A DNA stretch of 64,000 bases from Comamonadaceae bacterium (GCA_027486255.1 JAIXPL010000043.1:1-64000), one strand, 5' to 3'; numbered from the stretch's first letter, positions 51,603 through 61,331 are shown. The notes: generated by a model from the letters alone, not told the origin. Numbers and translations: made by a program.

Positions 51603-52285
51603 TCGCTCTCCAGCATGGACTTGATCAGCGGGATGGTGATGGCGCGCTGGGTTTGCAGGGAATACGCATCCAAGCGGTCCAGCAGCTGGGTGAGGCTGGC
51701 CAGGTCGCGGGAAAAGCGGCTGAGGATGTAGTCCATTACGTCGTCGCCCAGGAGCACGCCGCGCGCATCGGACTGCTGGCGCAGCACGGCGCGGCGCTCG
51801 GCGTCGGTGAGCGCCTGCAGGTGGAACACATGGCCCCAGCCCAGACGCGAGCGCAGGTCGTCGCGCAGTTTCAGGTCGGCCGGCGGCAGGCTGCCCGAGG
51901 CCAGCACACCGCAAGGGCGACCGTCCTGGCGGCTCAGGGCATTGACGAACCAATTGAAGGCGGCATGCTGCTGCACGGCGGTATAGAGGTGGCAGTCGTC
52001 CATGAGCACCGCGTCCCAGCGCTCATCAAAGGCCGGCGGCTCGGCCAGGCTGGCGTCCATCCAACCGACCTGGGCGCCCTGCTCGCGCAAGGCCTGGGCC
52101 GTGGCCTGCAGCAGGTGTGACTTGCCGCTGCCGGCCTCGCCCCAGAGGTAGGTGGGCACGGGGCTGCGCGGCACGCTGCCTACCCACAGCTGCAGGTGTT
52201 TGAGCGCGGCCTCATTGGGGCCGGCGAAAAAATTGGAAAACGAAGGGGCCGAGGCCAGGCCGATGTCCAGGACGATCTGCTTCAT
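51599..52285 (-). CDS. hda: Hda, DnaA regulatory inactivator homologue
   Basis: The 228-residue AAA+ protein is like DnaA domain III: LWGEAGSGKSHLLQA (Walker A), AVLMDDCHLY (Walker B), FVNALSRQDGRPCGVLASGSLPP, and DLRSRLGWGHVFHLQAL (sensor/arginine region). Its MKQIVLDIGLASAPSFSNFFAG start contains a sliding-clamp-binding-like N-terminus (QIVLDI). Hda stimulates ATP hydrolysis by DnaA after replication begins. It is divergent from purM, a common betaproteobacterial arrangement. Confidence 0.93.
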   Translation of the reverse strand: MKQIVLDIGLASAPSFSNFFAGPNEAALKHLQLWVGSVPRSPVPTYLWGEAGSGKSHLLQATAQALREQGAQVGWMDASLAEPPAFDERWDAVLMDDCHLYTAVQQHAAFNWFVNALSRQDGRPCGVLASGSLPPADLKLRDDLRSRLGWGHVFHLQALTDAERRAVLRQQSDARGVLLGDDVMDYILSRFSRDLASLTQLLDRLDAYSLQTQRAITIPLIKSMLESE

Positions 52286-52456
52286 GCCTGCCGCGAAAAG
52301 GGGCCGATTGGGGGGAAGGAGGGGGACGTGGTCAAGGAGCGACAGGGGTGAACCCTTAGAATCTTGTCTCGATTCTATCGGCTCGCCCTTTGCTGCCCCG
52401 GGCGGGCTTTGTCTGCCACCTGGGCGCCCTCTCCTGGCGCCACCCCATCCGACCCC

Positions 52457-53488
52457 ATGAGCACCACCCCCCTTTCGTACAAAGACGCCGGCGTTGACAT
52501 TGACGCAGGCGACGCCCTGGTCGAGCGCATCAAGCCCCTGGCCAAAAAGACCATGCGCGAAGGCGTGCTGGCCGGCATCGGGGGCTTTGGCGCGCTCTTC
52601 GAGGTGCCCAAGCGATACAAAGAGCCGGTGCTGGTTTCTGGCACCGACGGCGTGGGCACCAAGCTCAAGCTGGCGTTTGAATGGCAGATGCACGACACCG
52701 TGGGCATCGACCTGGTGGCCATGAGCGTCAACGACGTGCTGGTGCAGGGCGCCGAGCCGCTGTTCTTCTTGGACTACTTCGCCTGCGGCAAGCTGGACGT
52801 GGACACCGCCGCCGCCGTGGTGGGTGGCATTGCCCGGGGCTGCGAGCTCTCGGGCTGCGCCCTGATTGGCGGTGAAACCGCCGAAATGCCCGGCATGTAC
52901 CCGGCTGGCGAATACGACCTCGCCGGCTTTGCCGTGGGCGCGGTGGAAAAAAGCAAGATCCTCACCGGCCAGAGCGTGGCCGCCGGCGACGTGGTGCTGG
53001 GCCTGGCCTCCAGCGGCGTGCACTCCAACGGTTTTTCACTGGTGCGCAAGTGCATCGAGCGCGCCGGCACCCAGTTGCCAGCCACGCTCGATGGCCAGCC
53101 CTTCAAGCAAGCCGTGATGGCGCCCACGCGCCTGTACGTGAAAAGCGTTCTGGGCGCCCTGGCCCAGCACCCCATCAAGGCGCTGGCCCACATCACGGGC
53201 GGTGGCCTGCTGGAGAACATTCCGCGCGTGCTGCCCGAAGGCATGGCAGCGCACCTGGTCAAGGGCAGCTGGCCGCAGACCGAACTGTTTGCCTGGCTGC
53301 AACAGACCGCCGCCATCAACGACCATGAAATGAACCGCACCTTCAACAACGGCATCGGCATGGTGGTGGTGGTGTCGGCAGCCGAGGCCGCAGCCACAGC
53401 CCAGACGCTGCGCGCCGCCGGCGAGCAGGTGTACGAGATCGGCCGCATCGCCCCGCGCGGCAAAGGCGAGGCCGTGCTGGTGCGCTGA
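52457..53488 (+). CDS. purM: phosphoribosylformylglycinamidine cyclo-ligase (AIR synthetase)
   Basis: The 343-residue enzyme of purine synthesis shows [67 protein letters not shown] and [13 protein letters not shown], all canonical. It closes the imidazole ring of AIR using ATP. A strong terminator lies 22 bp after the stop. Confidence 0.97.
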   Translation: MSTTPLSYKDAGVDIDAGDALVERIKPLAKKTMREGVLAGIGGFGALFEVPKRYKEPVLVSGTDGVGTKLKLAFEWQMHDTVGIDLVAMSVNDVLVQGAEPLFFLDYFACGKLDVDTAAAVVGGIARGCELSGCALIGGETAEMPGMYPAGEYDLAGFAVGAVEKSKILTGQSVAAGDVVLGLASSGVHSNGFSLVRKCIERAGTQLPATLDGQPFKQAVMAPTRLYVKSVLGALAQHPIKALAHITGGGLLENIPRVLPEGMAAHLVKGSWPQTELFAWLQQTAAINDHEMNRTFNNGIGMVVVVSAAEAAATAQTLRAAGEQVYEIGRIAPRGKGEAVLVR

Positions 53489-53510
53489 ACGCCCCCATCT
53501 GCACCGAACA

Positions 53511-53537
53511 AGAGCGCCTGCCGGCGCTCTTTTTTTG
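53511..53537 (+). terminator. rho-independent terminator of purM
   Basis: AGAGCGCC-TGCC-GGCGCTCT forms a perfect 8-bp stem followed by seven T. Confidence 0.92.
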
Positions 53538-53555
53538 CCTTGGCTTTACCCTGGT

Positions 53556-54536
53556 TCAGGAGGGCGAACCGGCCGGCGCAGGACGCCGCATGAGCACCTG
53601 CTCCTGCAGGCTGCGGTAGCGCGCCAGGCGCGGGCCGCCCAGGCGCACGGCCTGTTCAATGGCTTCGGCCGCCTCGTCCCAGCGCATCTGCTCAAAGCGC
53701 ACCTGCGCCAGGTTGTTCCAGGCATCAGCGAAATCGGGCGCCAGGGCGGTGGCCGCCTCGAAAGCCAGACCCGCGTCATCCAGCCGGCCCTGGGCATACA
53801 GGGCATTGCCCAGGCCCAGCCAGCCGCCAGGCTCTTCGGGCCAGGCCTGCACGGCCGTCTCATAGGCCTGCCCGGCCGCCGCCGGGTGAACGCGCTCGAG
53901 CGCAGCCGCCGCCAGCAGCCAGGGCAAGGGCTGGGCGTGCGCAGGCAAACGTGACGGCGGCAGGGCCAGCATGGCCCAGTGGCGGCCGCGGGCCCAGGTG
54001 CGCTCGAAGGTGCGCAAGGACATGGCCATGCGCTCATTCAGGCCTGAATGCAGCCAAATGGTTTGCGTGGGCAGCTCGTAGCCGACCACCACCGCGTAGT
54101 GCCACAGGGGAGCCCAGGGCAGCGAGAGGTTCTGCAGCACCACCACGGGCTGGCCGTCTGCCACCTGCTTGAGCAGCTCGTGCAGTTGCGGCGCCAGCGT
54201 CCAGGCCACCAGGGCCTGGCGCCGCGTGGCGGCGAGCATCTCCAGCTGCAGCGAGCCCTGGCGCTCGGGCAGATAGACCTGCGGCCTGAGTTCCTCGGGC
54301 GTGACCGGCACGCCCGCAAACTGCGCCACCATGGCCAGCGAGGCGGGGCCGCATTGGTAGTCCTCTCTGGGAAAGAAGGGCACCTCAAGCACCTGTGCGG
54401 AGGGCGGCAGGTCAGTGGGGACTTGCTGCAGCAGCCCGGAAAGCTGTGGCGTGGCGCAGCCGGTCAGCAGCGCACACAAGGCAAAGCTAAGGGCCCGGGC
54501 AAGCCCCAGGCCCGGAGGAAAGAAGGCCCGCCCCAC
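53556..54536 (-). CDS. PA2778-family cysteine peptidase-like lipoprotein with TPR repeats
   Basis: The 326-residue protein has a lipoprotein signal (ALCALLTGC), a C39-like papain-fold peptidase domain with the Cys site DYQCGPASLAMVAQFAG and the His in PLWHYAVVVGY, and two or more TPR-type helical hairpins at the C-terminus (GWLGLGNALYAQGRLDDAGLAF, AWNNLAQVRFEQMRWDEAAEAI). It pairs with the PA2779-like gene directly upstream (3 bp). The pair is known in Pseudomonas and betaproteobacteria with no assigned function; the peptidase may trim a small exported protein. Confidence 0.85.
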   Translation of the reverse strand: MGRAFFPPGLGLARALSFALCALLTGCATPQLSGLLQQVPTDLPPSAQVLEVPFFPREDYQCGPASLAMVAQFAGVPVTPEELRPQVYLPERQGSLQLEMLAATRRQALVAWTLAPQLHELLKQVADGQPVVVLQNLSLPWAPLWHYAVVVGYELPTQTIWLHSGLNERMAMSLRTFERTWARGRHWAMLALPPSRLPAHAQPLPWLLAAAALERVHPAAAGQAYETAVQAWPEEPGGWLGLGNALYAQGRLDDAGLAFEAATALAPDFADAWNNLAQVRFEQMRWDEAAEAIEQAVRLGGPRLARYRSLQEQVLMRRPAPAGSPS

Positions 54537-54539
54537 CGC

Positions 54540-54929
54540 TCAGCGCATGGTCCGGGTGAAGGGGAAGACCTTGGTCATGCCCAGCGCATCGGTGATGAGC
54601 AGCACCACGAAGAGCACCAGGAAAAAACCCAGCACGTCCACACCGGCGGCGGGGGCCTGGTCAATCTGCTGGGCCAGTTGGGCCACCTCCTCGTTGCTCA
54701 AGGCCTGGACGCGCTCGACCGCTGCCTCGGGGTTCACGCCCCGGGCCTGCAAGGCGGCACGCACGTCCTCGCGCAGCAAAAAGGCGCTGACCTTGTCGCG
54801 CTCAACGCCGGACGCCGGGCTCAGCGCTTCCTCGGTGCCGACCATCGCTGCGCTGGCGGAGATGGGCAGGCCCATCAGGGCGGTGCTGGCGATCAGGACG
54901 TACGCAATCAAACGTTTGAGGCAATGCAT
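54540..54929 (-). CDS. PA2779-family membrane protein
   Basis: The 129-residue protein has a signal peptide (MHCLKRLIAYVLIASTALMGLPISASA), a charged helical middle (LREDVRAALQARGVNPEAAVERVQALSNEEVAQLAQQID) and a C-terminal membrane helix (VLGFFLVLFVVLLITDALG). It matches the PA2779 family and partners the peptidase-like gene. Its helical middle is a plausible substrate or regulator for that enzyme. Confidence 0.85.
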   Translation of the reverse strand: MHCLKRLIAYVLIASTALMGLPISASAAMVGTEEALSPASGVERDKVSAFLLREDVRAALQARGVNPEAAVERVQALSNEEVAQLAQQIDQAPAAGVDVLGFFLVLFVVLLITDALGMTKVFPFTRTMR

Positions 54930-54952
54930 GGCTTTTCCTTAGTGGGTTGGAC

Positions 54953-54990
54953 CTTTCGCAGCGGCTGAGCCCGCTGGGGGAATGCGAAAG
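54953..54990. promoter_or_regulatory. nested inverted repeat upstream of the PA2779-like gene
   Basis: CTTTCGCA and TGCGAAAG (8 bp, perfect) enclose a second repeat GCGG...CCGC. It begins 24 bp before the ATG, in the promoter zone, and may be an operator or a 5'-UTR hairpin. The rest of the 54930-55108 gap shows nothing further. Confidence 0.5.
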
Positions 54991-55108
54991 TGGGCAACCA
55001 AGGTAAAGCCTGCCGCGCGCTTGGGTCAATTTCGTTTACATGCCGTGCGGGAACCTTACGGCTGTACACCTCCAGGCCGAGCCAGCCGGCCAGGGCAGCG
55101 AGCCCAGC

Positions 55109-55960
55109 TCAGCCCAGCAAGCGCCTGAGCTCGGCCATGCGCTGGCCGATGAGGTCAAGGTCGAGGGCGTCTTCAGCGTGGGTGCGGTAGGTCTCCAGGT
55201 CTGACAGCGCACGCAAGGGTTGGCCCTGCTCGGCCCAGGCCAGCCCCCGTTCGCGGTACTCGGCCCAGGCCTGGGGCTGCACCACCAGCAGGCGGTCGAG
55301 CACGGCAATCAGGCGCACCCAGTCTTCCTGCGACTTGTGGATTTCCTTGAGGTTGCGCAGCATGCGCGCAATGATCTCGCGCGGCGCCGCCGCCTGCAGG
55401 TAGAGCCCGATGGGGACCTCGAAGTCATCGACCAGACCGCTGCGTTGGCGGTAGGGCTCGAGCCGCTCGGACAGCTCCTCACGGCTGAGCGACTGGCCCG
55501 TGAAAGGATCGATCACCACCTGCCCCTTGGGCAGGTTCACCTTCAGCATGAAGTGCCCGGGGAAGGCCACGCCGCGGGCATTCAGGCCCAGGCCCAGGGC
55601 CAGTTCCAGCCAAAGCACGGCCAGCGTGATGGGGATGCCGCGGCGCGTCTTGAGCACCGCATTGACGTAACTGTTGTCCGGGTCGTAGTAGTCGTTGAGG
55701 TTGCCGCTGAAGTTCAGGTCCCGAAAGAAAAACTGGTTCAGCGCCCTCAGGCGCTGCAGGGCCGAGGCATCGGAGGGCAGGCGCCGCTTGAGGCGGGCCA
55801 GGAGCTGGTCCACATCGCCCAGCACCTGCTGGACGTCGAGGTCGGGGTACTCGTCCTGGGCCAGGCAGACCGCAGCCTCCAGCAGAGGGAACTGCTCATC
55901 GCTTTGCACCAGGCTGGAGAAATACTCCAGCGGCGTGGGCACGTCGAAGTTCAATTGCAT
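55109..55960 (-). CDS. SirB1-type transglutaminase-fold protein with TPR-like tail
   Basis: The 283-residue protein has the SirB1 core: LRALNQFFFRDLNFSGN, YYDPDNSYVNAVLKTRRGIPITLAVLWLELA, FPGHFMLKV and VIDPFTG, then a helical tail with EYRERGLAWAEQGQPLRALSDLETY. SirB1 proteins share the transglutaminase fold but usually lack a full triad, and I do not see one here. Role unknown. Confidence 0.88.
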   Translation of the reverse strand: MQLNFDVPTPLEYFSSLVQSDEQFPLLEAAVCLAQDEYPDLDVQQVLGDVDQLLARLKRRLPSDASALQRLRALNQFFFRDLNFSGNLNDYYDPDNSYVNAVLKTRRGIPITLAVLWLELALGLGLNARGVAFPGHFMLKVNLPKGQVVIDPFTGQSLSREELSERLEPYRQRSGLVDDFEVPIGLYLQAAAPREIIARMLRNLKEIHKSQEDWVRLIAVLDRLLVVQPQAWAEYRERGLAWAEQGQPLRALSDLETYRTHAEDALDLDLIGQRMAELRRLLG

Positions 55961-56031
55961 GCCCCCTACTTTCTCACAAGTTCAGGCCGGTCGCCGGGGT
56001 GGCGAGTGCAAGGGGCTGGTACCCGGGGCCT

Positions 56032-57597
56032 TCAGCGTCCGAGCAAGCGCCGGAAGTTCAGGCCCGCCAGGCGCAGCACGCCAAAGTAGAGGGCGGCCGA
56101 ACCGGCCAGGATGGCCATCAGCAGCCCGATGCGCGTCCAGGGCTGGCTGCGCAGCGCAGGCCAGTCCAGACCCTGGGCGCACGCGGCCAAGAACACCGCC
56201 AACAGCGCGCTGGCCAGCAGCACCTGGCCCAAGAAGCGCCACCAGCCCGGCATGGGCTGGTAGCTGCCTCGACGCCGCAGGCTCACCAGCAGCCAGAGCG
56301 CATTGACCAGCGCCCCTACGCCGATGGACAAAGCCAGCCCGGCATGGGCAAAGAGGGGCACAAAGAGCAGGTTGAGCAATTGCGTGACCACGAGCACGAC
56401 CAAGGCAATCTTCACGGGGGTGCGGATGTCCTGGCTGGCATAAAAGCCCGGGGCCAGCACCTTGATGGCCACCAGGCCCAGCAGGCCCAGGCCATAGCCC
56501 ATGAGGGCATGGGTGGTCATGGCCACATCGTGGCTGGTGAAAGCGCCGTAGTGGTACAGCGTGGCCACCAGGGGCTGGGCGAACAAGAGGAGAGCCACCG
56601 CGCTGGGCAAGCCCAAGGCGACCACCAGGCGCAGACCCCAGTCCAGCATGGCGGAGAACTTCTCAGGCTGGCCGGCGGCGCGCGCCCCCGCCAGCTGCGG
56701 CATCAGCACCACGCCCAGGGCCACGCCCAATAAAGCCGTGGGAAATTCCATCAGGCGGTCGGCGTAGCTCAGCCAGCTGACGCTGCCAGCCTGCAGATGC
56801 GAGGCGATTTGCGTGTTGATCAGCAAGGAAACCTGCGCCACGCTCACCCCCAGGAGCGCCGGCAGCATGAGCGCGGCAATGCGCCGGGTGCCCGGATCGG
56901 CCCAGGCCTGACGCAGGTGCGTGGGCGCCAGGCCCACCCGGGGCAGCAGGCCCAGGCGGTGGAGAGCCGGAATCTGCACGCCCAGCTGCAGCAGGCCGCC
57001 CACCATGACCCCGGCCGCCAGGGCATAGATGGGCTCGATGCCCTGCGCTTCAAACCACGGCGCACCCAGCCAGGCGGCGCCGATCATGGCCACATTCAGC
57101 AAAACGGGGGTGGCCGCCGGCACGGCAAAGCGCTTCCAGGTGTTCAGGATGCCGGCCGAGAGCGCGACCAGGGACATGAAGCCGATGTAGGGGAACATCC
57201 AGCGCGTCATGAACACGGCCGCCTCGAAGCCGCGCGGCGACTGGTTCAGGCCGCTGGCCATGAGCCACACCAGCACCGGCGCAGCGGCCACGCCCAGCAC
57301 GCAGGTCAGCAGCAGGGCCCAGACCAACACGGTGGCCACTCGGTCAATCAGCTGCTTGGTGGCTTCCTCGCCCTCCTGGGCCTTGGAGGCGGCCAAAACC
57401 GGCACAAAAGCCTGGCTGAAGGCGCCCTCGGCAAACAAGCGCCGCAACAGATTGGGAATGCGAAAAGCGACGTTGAAGGCGTCCGTGAGGGCGCTGGCAC
57501 CGAAGGTGGAGGCGATCAGCAACTCACGGGCCAAGCCCGTGATGCGCGAGGCCAGAGTTAGCAGCGAGACGGTGGAGGCGGACTTGATCAGGGACAC
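56032..57597 (-). CDS. murJ: lipid II flippase MurJ
   Basis: The 521-residue inner-membrane protein has about fourteen helices. It starts MSLIKSASTVSLLTLASRITGLARELLIAS and carries NLLRRLFAEGAFSQAFVPVLA, the conserved MurJ block. It flips lipid II across the membrane for peptidoglycan synthesis. It is divergent from rpsT, a typical betaproteobacterial neighbour. Confidence 0.95.
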   Translation of the reverse strand: MSLIKSASTVSLLTLASRITGLARELLIASTFGASALTDAFNVAFRIPNLLRRLFAEGAFSQAFVPVLAASKAQEGEEATKQLIDRVATVLVWALLLTCVLGVAAAPVLVWLMASGLNQSPRGFEAAVFMTRWMFPYIGFMSLVALSAGILNTWKRFAVPAATPVLLNVAMIGAAWLGAPWFEAQGIEPIYALAAGVMVGGLLQLGVQIPALHRLGLLPRVGLAPTHLRQAWADPGTRRIAALMLPALLGVSVAQVSLLINTQIASHLQAGSVSWLSYADRLMEFPTALLGVALGVVLMPQLAGARAAGQPEKFSAMLDWGLRLVVALGLPSAVALLLFAQPLVATLYHYGAFTSHDVAMTTHALMGYGLGLLGLVAIKVLAPGFYASQDIRTPVKIALVVLVVTQLLNLLFVPLFAHAGLALSIGVGALVNALWLLVSLRRRGSYQPMPGWWRFLGQVLLASALLAVFLAACAQGLDWPALRSQPWTRIGLLMAILAGSAALYFGVLRLAGLNFRRLLGR

Positions 57598-57721
57598 GGC
57601 TCAAGTGTAGGCGTGGCAAGCTTGTGCGGACGACTTCAGCCCCCCAGGAGCCGCCTGCCTCCGCCTGACCCTATAATGGCGGGCTTTGCTGCAACATCCC
57701 TAGACACTCAAAGGAATCATC

Positions 57722-58024
57722 ATGGCCACTGGTGGCAAACCAAAAAAGAAGAACCCGCGCCTGGCGTCGGGTCGCAAGCGCGTCCGTCAGGACGTCAAAA
57801 TCAACGCCGCGAACACCTCGCTGCGCTCCAAATACCGCACCGCAGTGAAGAACGTCGAGAAGGCTGTCGCTGCAGGTGACAAAACCAAGGCCAGCGAACT
57901 TTTCGCCAAGGCCCAGAGCATTGTGGACAGCATCGCCGACAAGGGCATCTTCCACAAGAACAAGGCCGCGCGCGACAAGAGCCGCCTGTCGGCCAAGGTC
58001 AAGGCGCTCGCCCTGGCCGCTTAA
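57722..58024 (+). CDS. rpsT: 30S ribosomal protein S20
   Basis: The 100-residue, lysine-rich protein has the S20 features [37 protein letters not shown] and [23 protein letters not shown]20 is a primary 16S rRNA binder. A strong terminator follows. Confidence 0.97.
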   Translation: MATGGKPKKKNPRLASGRKRVRQDVKINAANTSLRSKYRTAVKNVEKAVAAGDKTKASELFAKAQSIVDSIADKGIFHKNKAARDKSRLSAKVKALALAA

Positions 58025-58095
58025 AGCAGGTCGCAAGACCCCGCACGGAGGGAACCCCCTCCGCCGTTCAAACGGGTGCGCTGCAGCAAAGAAGA

Positions 58096-58119
58096 AAAAC
58101 CGCCTCCGGGCGGTTTTTT
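58096..58119 (+). terminator. rho-independent terminator of rpsT
   Basis: AAAACCGCC-TCCG-GGCGGTTTT followed by two more T. Confidence 0.92.
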
Positions 58120-58188
58120 ATTGGGCGTTGATTGAGCGTTGATTGAGCATTCCCAGGGTGACCCTAGGAGCAGACCGCAGCCAGGGCC

Positions 58189-58512
58189 TCAGGCCCGGGC
58201 CCTAGGCAGATCGGGGAGCAGGCAGGCCTCGGCCACCTGCAGATTGTTGTCGCGCGCGAAGTTCATCACGAAGTCCCAGGCCATGGGCTCGGCATCGCGC
58301 AGATCCCTGTGGACCACCACGCATTTGACGTCGTTGATCACGGTGGGCACGCACCAGGGGGAGTAGCTCAGGTGGCTGCCCGGCTGGGGGCCGCCGGGGC
58401 GGAATTGGCTCATCACACCGGCCAGGCGGTCGGCCCAGTCGCTGGGCCTGAAGGTCTTGCCGTCCTGGGTGAGGCCCTGGATGAAGACTTCTTTGGCGCT
58501 GGGGGAAACCAT
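58189..58512 (-). CDS. DUF3579 family protein
   Basis: The 107-residue protein begins MVSPSAKEVFIQGLTQDGKTFRPSDWADRLAGVMSQF and has SYSPWCVPTVINDVKCVVVHRDL, the DUF3579 pattern. The family sits upstream of argD in many Burkholderiales and has no known function. It is divergent from argD over a 254-bp spacer (58513-58766) that shows a minus-strand TATAAT at 58580-58585 and no other gene. Confidence 0.85.
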   Translation of the reverse strand: MVSPSAKEVFIQGLTQDGKTFRPSDWADRLAGVMSQFRPGGPQPGSHLSYSPWCVPTVINDVKCVVVHRDLRDAEPMAWDFVMNFARDNNLQVAEACLLPDLPRARA

Positions 58513-58766
58513 GGGTGGAGGTGTCGCTGGGATGGCATCGCACAGCACCAGGATAGGGTGCCTGCTGCATCGCCAGAGAATTATATCTTATAGAAGACTT
58601 AAAGCCCATCCAGAACCCCCGCAGGCCCCCCAAAAAGGGACGGGCGCAGCGCTGCCCCTACAATGAAAATCCCCTCGGCCACCAGGCTGCCTTTGTCCAG
58701 TCGAGCCGGTGCTCGCACGCCCTCCAGCGCGCGCTCGCCGGCTCTTTTGTTCTTTGCTGAAAACCC

Positions 58767-59987
58767 ATGAGCGCTGTCCCTGCATCCAGCACGCCCCCGT
58801 CGTCGCCCCATGTGATGAACACCTACGGGCGCCTGCCGATCGCCCTGACCCACGGCCAGGGCTGCCGGGTCTGGGACGTCGATGGCAAGTCCTACCTGGA
58901 CGCGCTCGGCGGCATCGCCGTCAATACCCTGGGTCACGCACACCCGAAACTCGTGCCCGCCCTGTGCGACCAGATCGGCAAGCTGATCCACAGCTCCAAC
59001 TACTACCACATCCCCCTGCAGGAGGCCCTGGCTGCCAAGCTGGTGGCGCTGTCCGGCATGGAGAACGTGTTCTTCTGCTCCACAGGTCTGGAAGCCAACG
59101 AGGCGGCGCTCAAGCTCGCGCGCAAGTTCGGACATGACAAGGGCATCGACAAGCCCGAGGTGGTGGTCTATGAAAAGGCCTTCCACGGGCGCAGCATCGC
59201 CACGCTCAGCGCCACCGGCAACGCCAAGGTGCAGGCCGGCTTCGGCCCGCTGGTGGAAGGTTTCATCCGGGTGCCGCTCAATGACCTGGCCGCACTGAAA
59301 CAGGCCACCGAAGGCAATCCAAATGTGGTGGCCGTCTTCTTCGAGGCCATTCAGGGCGAAGGCGGCGTCAACCCCATGGAGGCCGAGTACCTCCAGCAGG
59401 TGCGCGCACTGTGCAACGAGCGCGACTGGCTGCTGATGATCGACGAGGTGCAATGCGGCATGGGCCGCACCGGCAAGTGGTTTGCACACCAGTGGGCCGG
59501 GATCGTGCCCGACGTCATGCCGCTGGCCAAGGGCCTGGGCTCGGGCGTGCCCATCGGCGCAGTGGTGGCCGGCCCTAAAGCGGCCAGCATCTTCCAGCCG
59601 GGTAACCACGGCACCACCTTTGGCGGCAACCCGCTGGCCATGCGCGCAGGGGTGGAGACCATCCGCATCATGGAAGAAGACGGACTCCTGGAAAACGCCG
59701 TGAAGGTGGGCGAGCACCTGCGCTCGGCCCTGCAGCGAGAGCTGGGCGGCCTGAAGGGCTTGAAGGAGATTCGAGGCAAGGGCCTCATGCTGGGCGTGGA
59801 ACTCACCGTGCCCTGCAGCGAGCTCATGGGGCGCGCGGCCAGCGCCGGACTGCTGCTGAGCGTGACCGCCGACACCGTCATCCGCCTGGTGCCGCCGCTC
59901 ACAATGAGCACAGCAGAAGCTGACGAAGTGGTCACCATCTTGGCGCCGCTGGTCAAGCAGTTGCTCTCGGAAAAAGGCGCGCTATGA
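58767..59987 (+). CDS. argD: acetylornithine aminotransferase
   Basis: The 406-residue PLP enzyme of class III has NTYGRLPIALTHGQGCRVWDVDGKSYLD, FFCSTGLEANEAALKLARKF, LLMIDEVQCGMGRTGKWFAHQ and the PLP lysine in PLAKGLGSGVPIGA (Lys255). It makes N-acetylornithine in arginine synthesis and may also act on succinyldiaminopimelate. The start could be 15 codons further in at MNTYGRLP. Its stop overlaps argF. Confidence 0.95.
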   Translation: MSAVPASSTPPSSPHVMNTYGRLPIALTHGQGCRVWDVDGKSYLDALGGIAVNTLGHAHPKLVPALCDQIGKLIHSSNYYHIPLQEALAAKLVALSGMENVFFCSTGLEANEAALKLARKFGHDKGIDKPEVVVYEKAFHGRSIATLSATGNAKVQAGFGPLVEGFIRVPLNDLAALKQATEGNPNVVAVFFEAIQGEGGVNPMEAEYLQQVRALCNERDWLLMIDEVQCGMGRTGKWFAHQWAGIVPDVMPLAKGLGSGVPIGAVVAGPKAASIFQPGNHGTTFGGNPLAMRAGVETIRIMEEDGLLENAVKVGEHLRSALQRELGGLKGLKEIRGKGLMLGVELTVPCSELMGRAASAGLLLSVTADTVIRLVPPLTMSTAEADEVVTILAPLVKQLLSEKGAL

Positions 59988-60913
59988 GCAAGGGGCCCAA
60001 GACGCTGCGCCACTACCTGCAGTTCAGCGATTTCAGCGCCGAGGAATACGGTTACCTGTTCGAGCGCGCAGCGCTCATCAAACGCAAGTTCAAGGCCTAC
60101 GAGAAACACCATTCCCTGGTGGACCGCACCTTGGCCATGATCTTCGAGAAGGCCTCGACCCGCACGCGTGTGAGCTTTGAGGCTGGCATGTACCAATTGG
60201 GTGGATCGGTGGTGCACCTGACCACGGGCGACAGCCAGCTCGGCCGGGCCGAGCCGATTGAAGACAGCGCCAAGGTCATCAGCCGCATGGTCGATCTGGT
60301 GATGATCCGCACCTACGAGCAGACCAAGATCGAGCGCTTTGCCACCCACTCGCGTGTGCCGGTGATCAACGGTCTGACCAACGAGTTCCACCCCTGCCAG
60401 ATCCTGGCGGACATCTTCACCTACATCGAGCACCGCGGTGACATCCGTGGCAAGACCGTGGCCTGGGTGGGCGACGGCAACAACATGGCCAACACCTGGC
60501 TGCAGGCGGCCGAGCTGCTGGGATTTACCGTGCACGTGAGCACGCCGCGCGGCTATGAGGTCGACCAGGACGTGGCCGGCATCCGCTCGAGCGAGAGCTA
60601 CAAAATCTTCAGCGACCCCCACGAGGCCTGCGCCGGCGCCGACCTGGTGACCACCGACGTCTGGACCAGCATGGGTTTCGAGGCTGAGAACGAGGCCCGC
60701 AAAAAGGCCTTTGCCGACTGGTGCGTCGATGCCCCGATGATGGCCATGGCCAAGCCCGACGCCCTCTTCATGCACTGCCTGCCCGCCCACCGTGGCGAGG
60801 AGGTCGAGGCCGAGGTGATTGACGGCCCGCAGTCCGTGGTCTGGGACGAGGCCGAAAACCGCATGCACGTGCAAAAGGCCCTCATGGAGTACCTGCTGCT
60901 CGGCAAGCTCTGA
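59984..60913 (+). CDS. argF: ornithine carbamoyltransferase
   Basis: The 309-residue enzyme has the carbamoyl-phosphate loop FEKASTRTRVSFEAG (Ser-Thr-Arg-Thr-Arg at 58-62), the ornithine loop VTTDVWTSMGFE and FMHCLPAHRGEEVEAEV. It forms citrulline. It is translationally coupled to argD (ATGA overlap). Confidence 0.97.
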   Translation: MSKGPKTLRHYLQFSDFSAEEYGYLFERAALIKRKFKAYEKHHSLVDRTLAMIFEKASTRTRVSFEAGMYQLGGSVVHLTTGDSQLGRAEPIEDSAKVISRMVDLVMIRTYEQTKIERFATHSRVPVINGLTNEFHPCQILADIFTYIEHRGDIRGKTVAWVGDGNNMANTWLQAAELLGFTVHVSTPRGYEVDQDVAGIRSSESYKIFSDPHEACAGADLVTTDVWTSMGFEAENEARKKAFADWCVDAPMMAMAKPDALFMHCLPAHRGEEVEAEVIDGPQSVVWDEAENRMHVQKALMEYLLLGKL

Positions 60914-60932
60914 GCAAAGCCGGGGCCGCGCG

Positions 60933-61244
60933 GTGAGCGACTCCCCCTGCACCACCTGCGGGGCCTGCTGCGCGAGCTTTCGTGTGGACTTCTCGGTGCA
61001 CGAACTCGACACCCAGGGCGGCAGCGTCCCCGAGGGCCTCACCGTGGAAGTGACCGACACCACCTGCCGCATGCGCGGCACCGACCATGTACCCACCCGC
61101 TGCGCGGCCCTGACGGGCACGCTCGGCCAAGCCGTGGCCTGCGGCATCTACGAGTGGCGCCCCAACCCTTGCCGGGAACTCGAGCCCTACAGCGACGGCT
61201 GCACCCGCGCCCGCCTGCGCCACGGCCTGCCGCCGCTGGAATAA
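60933..61244 (+). CDS. YkgJ-family cysteine-cluster protein
   Basis: The 103-residue protein begins at GTG with SDSPCTTCGACC and ends with GIYEWRPNPCRELEPYSDGC, giving the seven- to eight-cysteine YkgJ pattern for a zinc or iron-sulfur site. It follows argF by 19 bp and is probably in the same transcript. Function unknown. Confidence 0.85.
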   Translation: MSDSPCTTCGACCASFRVDFSVHELDTQGGSVPEGLTVEVTDTTCRMRGTDHVPTRCAALTGTLGQAVACGIYEWRPNPCRELEPYSDGCTRARLRHGLPPLE

Positions 61245-61311
61245 GCCCGGCCCCGCCATGGCGCGAGGGTTAACCCCTGAACCACACGATCAGCAGGCTC
61301 GTACCATGAGT

Positions 61312-61329
61312 CATCTATAGGACTAGATG
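61312..61329. promoter_or_regulatory. operator candidate of the GntR/HutC regulator
   Basis: CATCTA-TAGGAC-TAGATG, a 6-bp perfect inverted repeat, ends 2 bp before the regulator's first ATG. This position would block transcription or translation and suggests autorepression; it also favours the second ATG (61341) as the true start. Confidence 0.55.
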
Positions 61330-61331
61330 TC

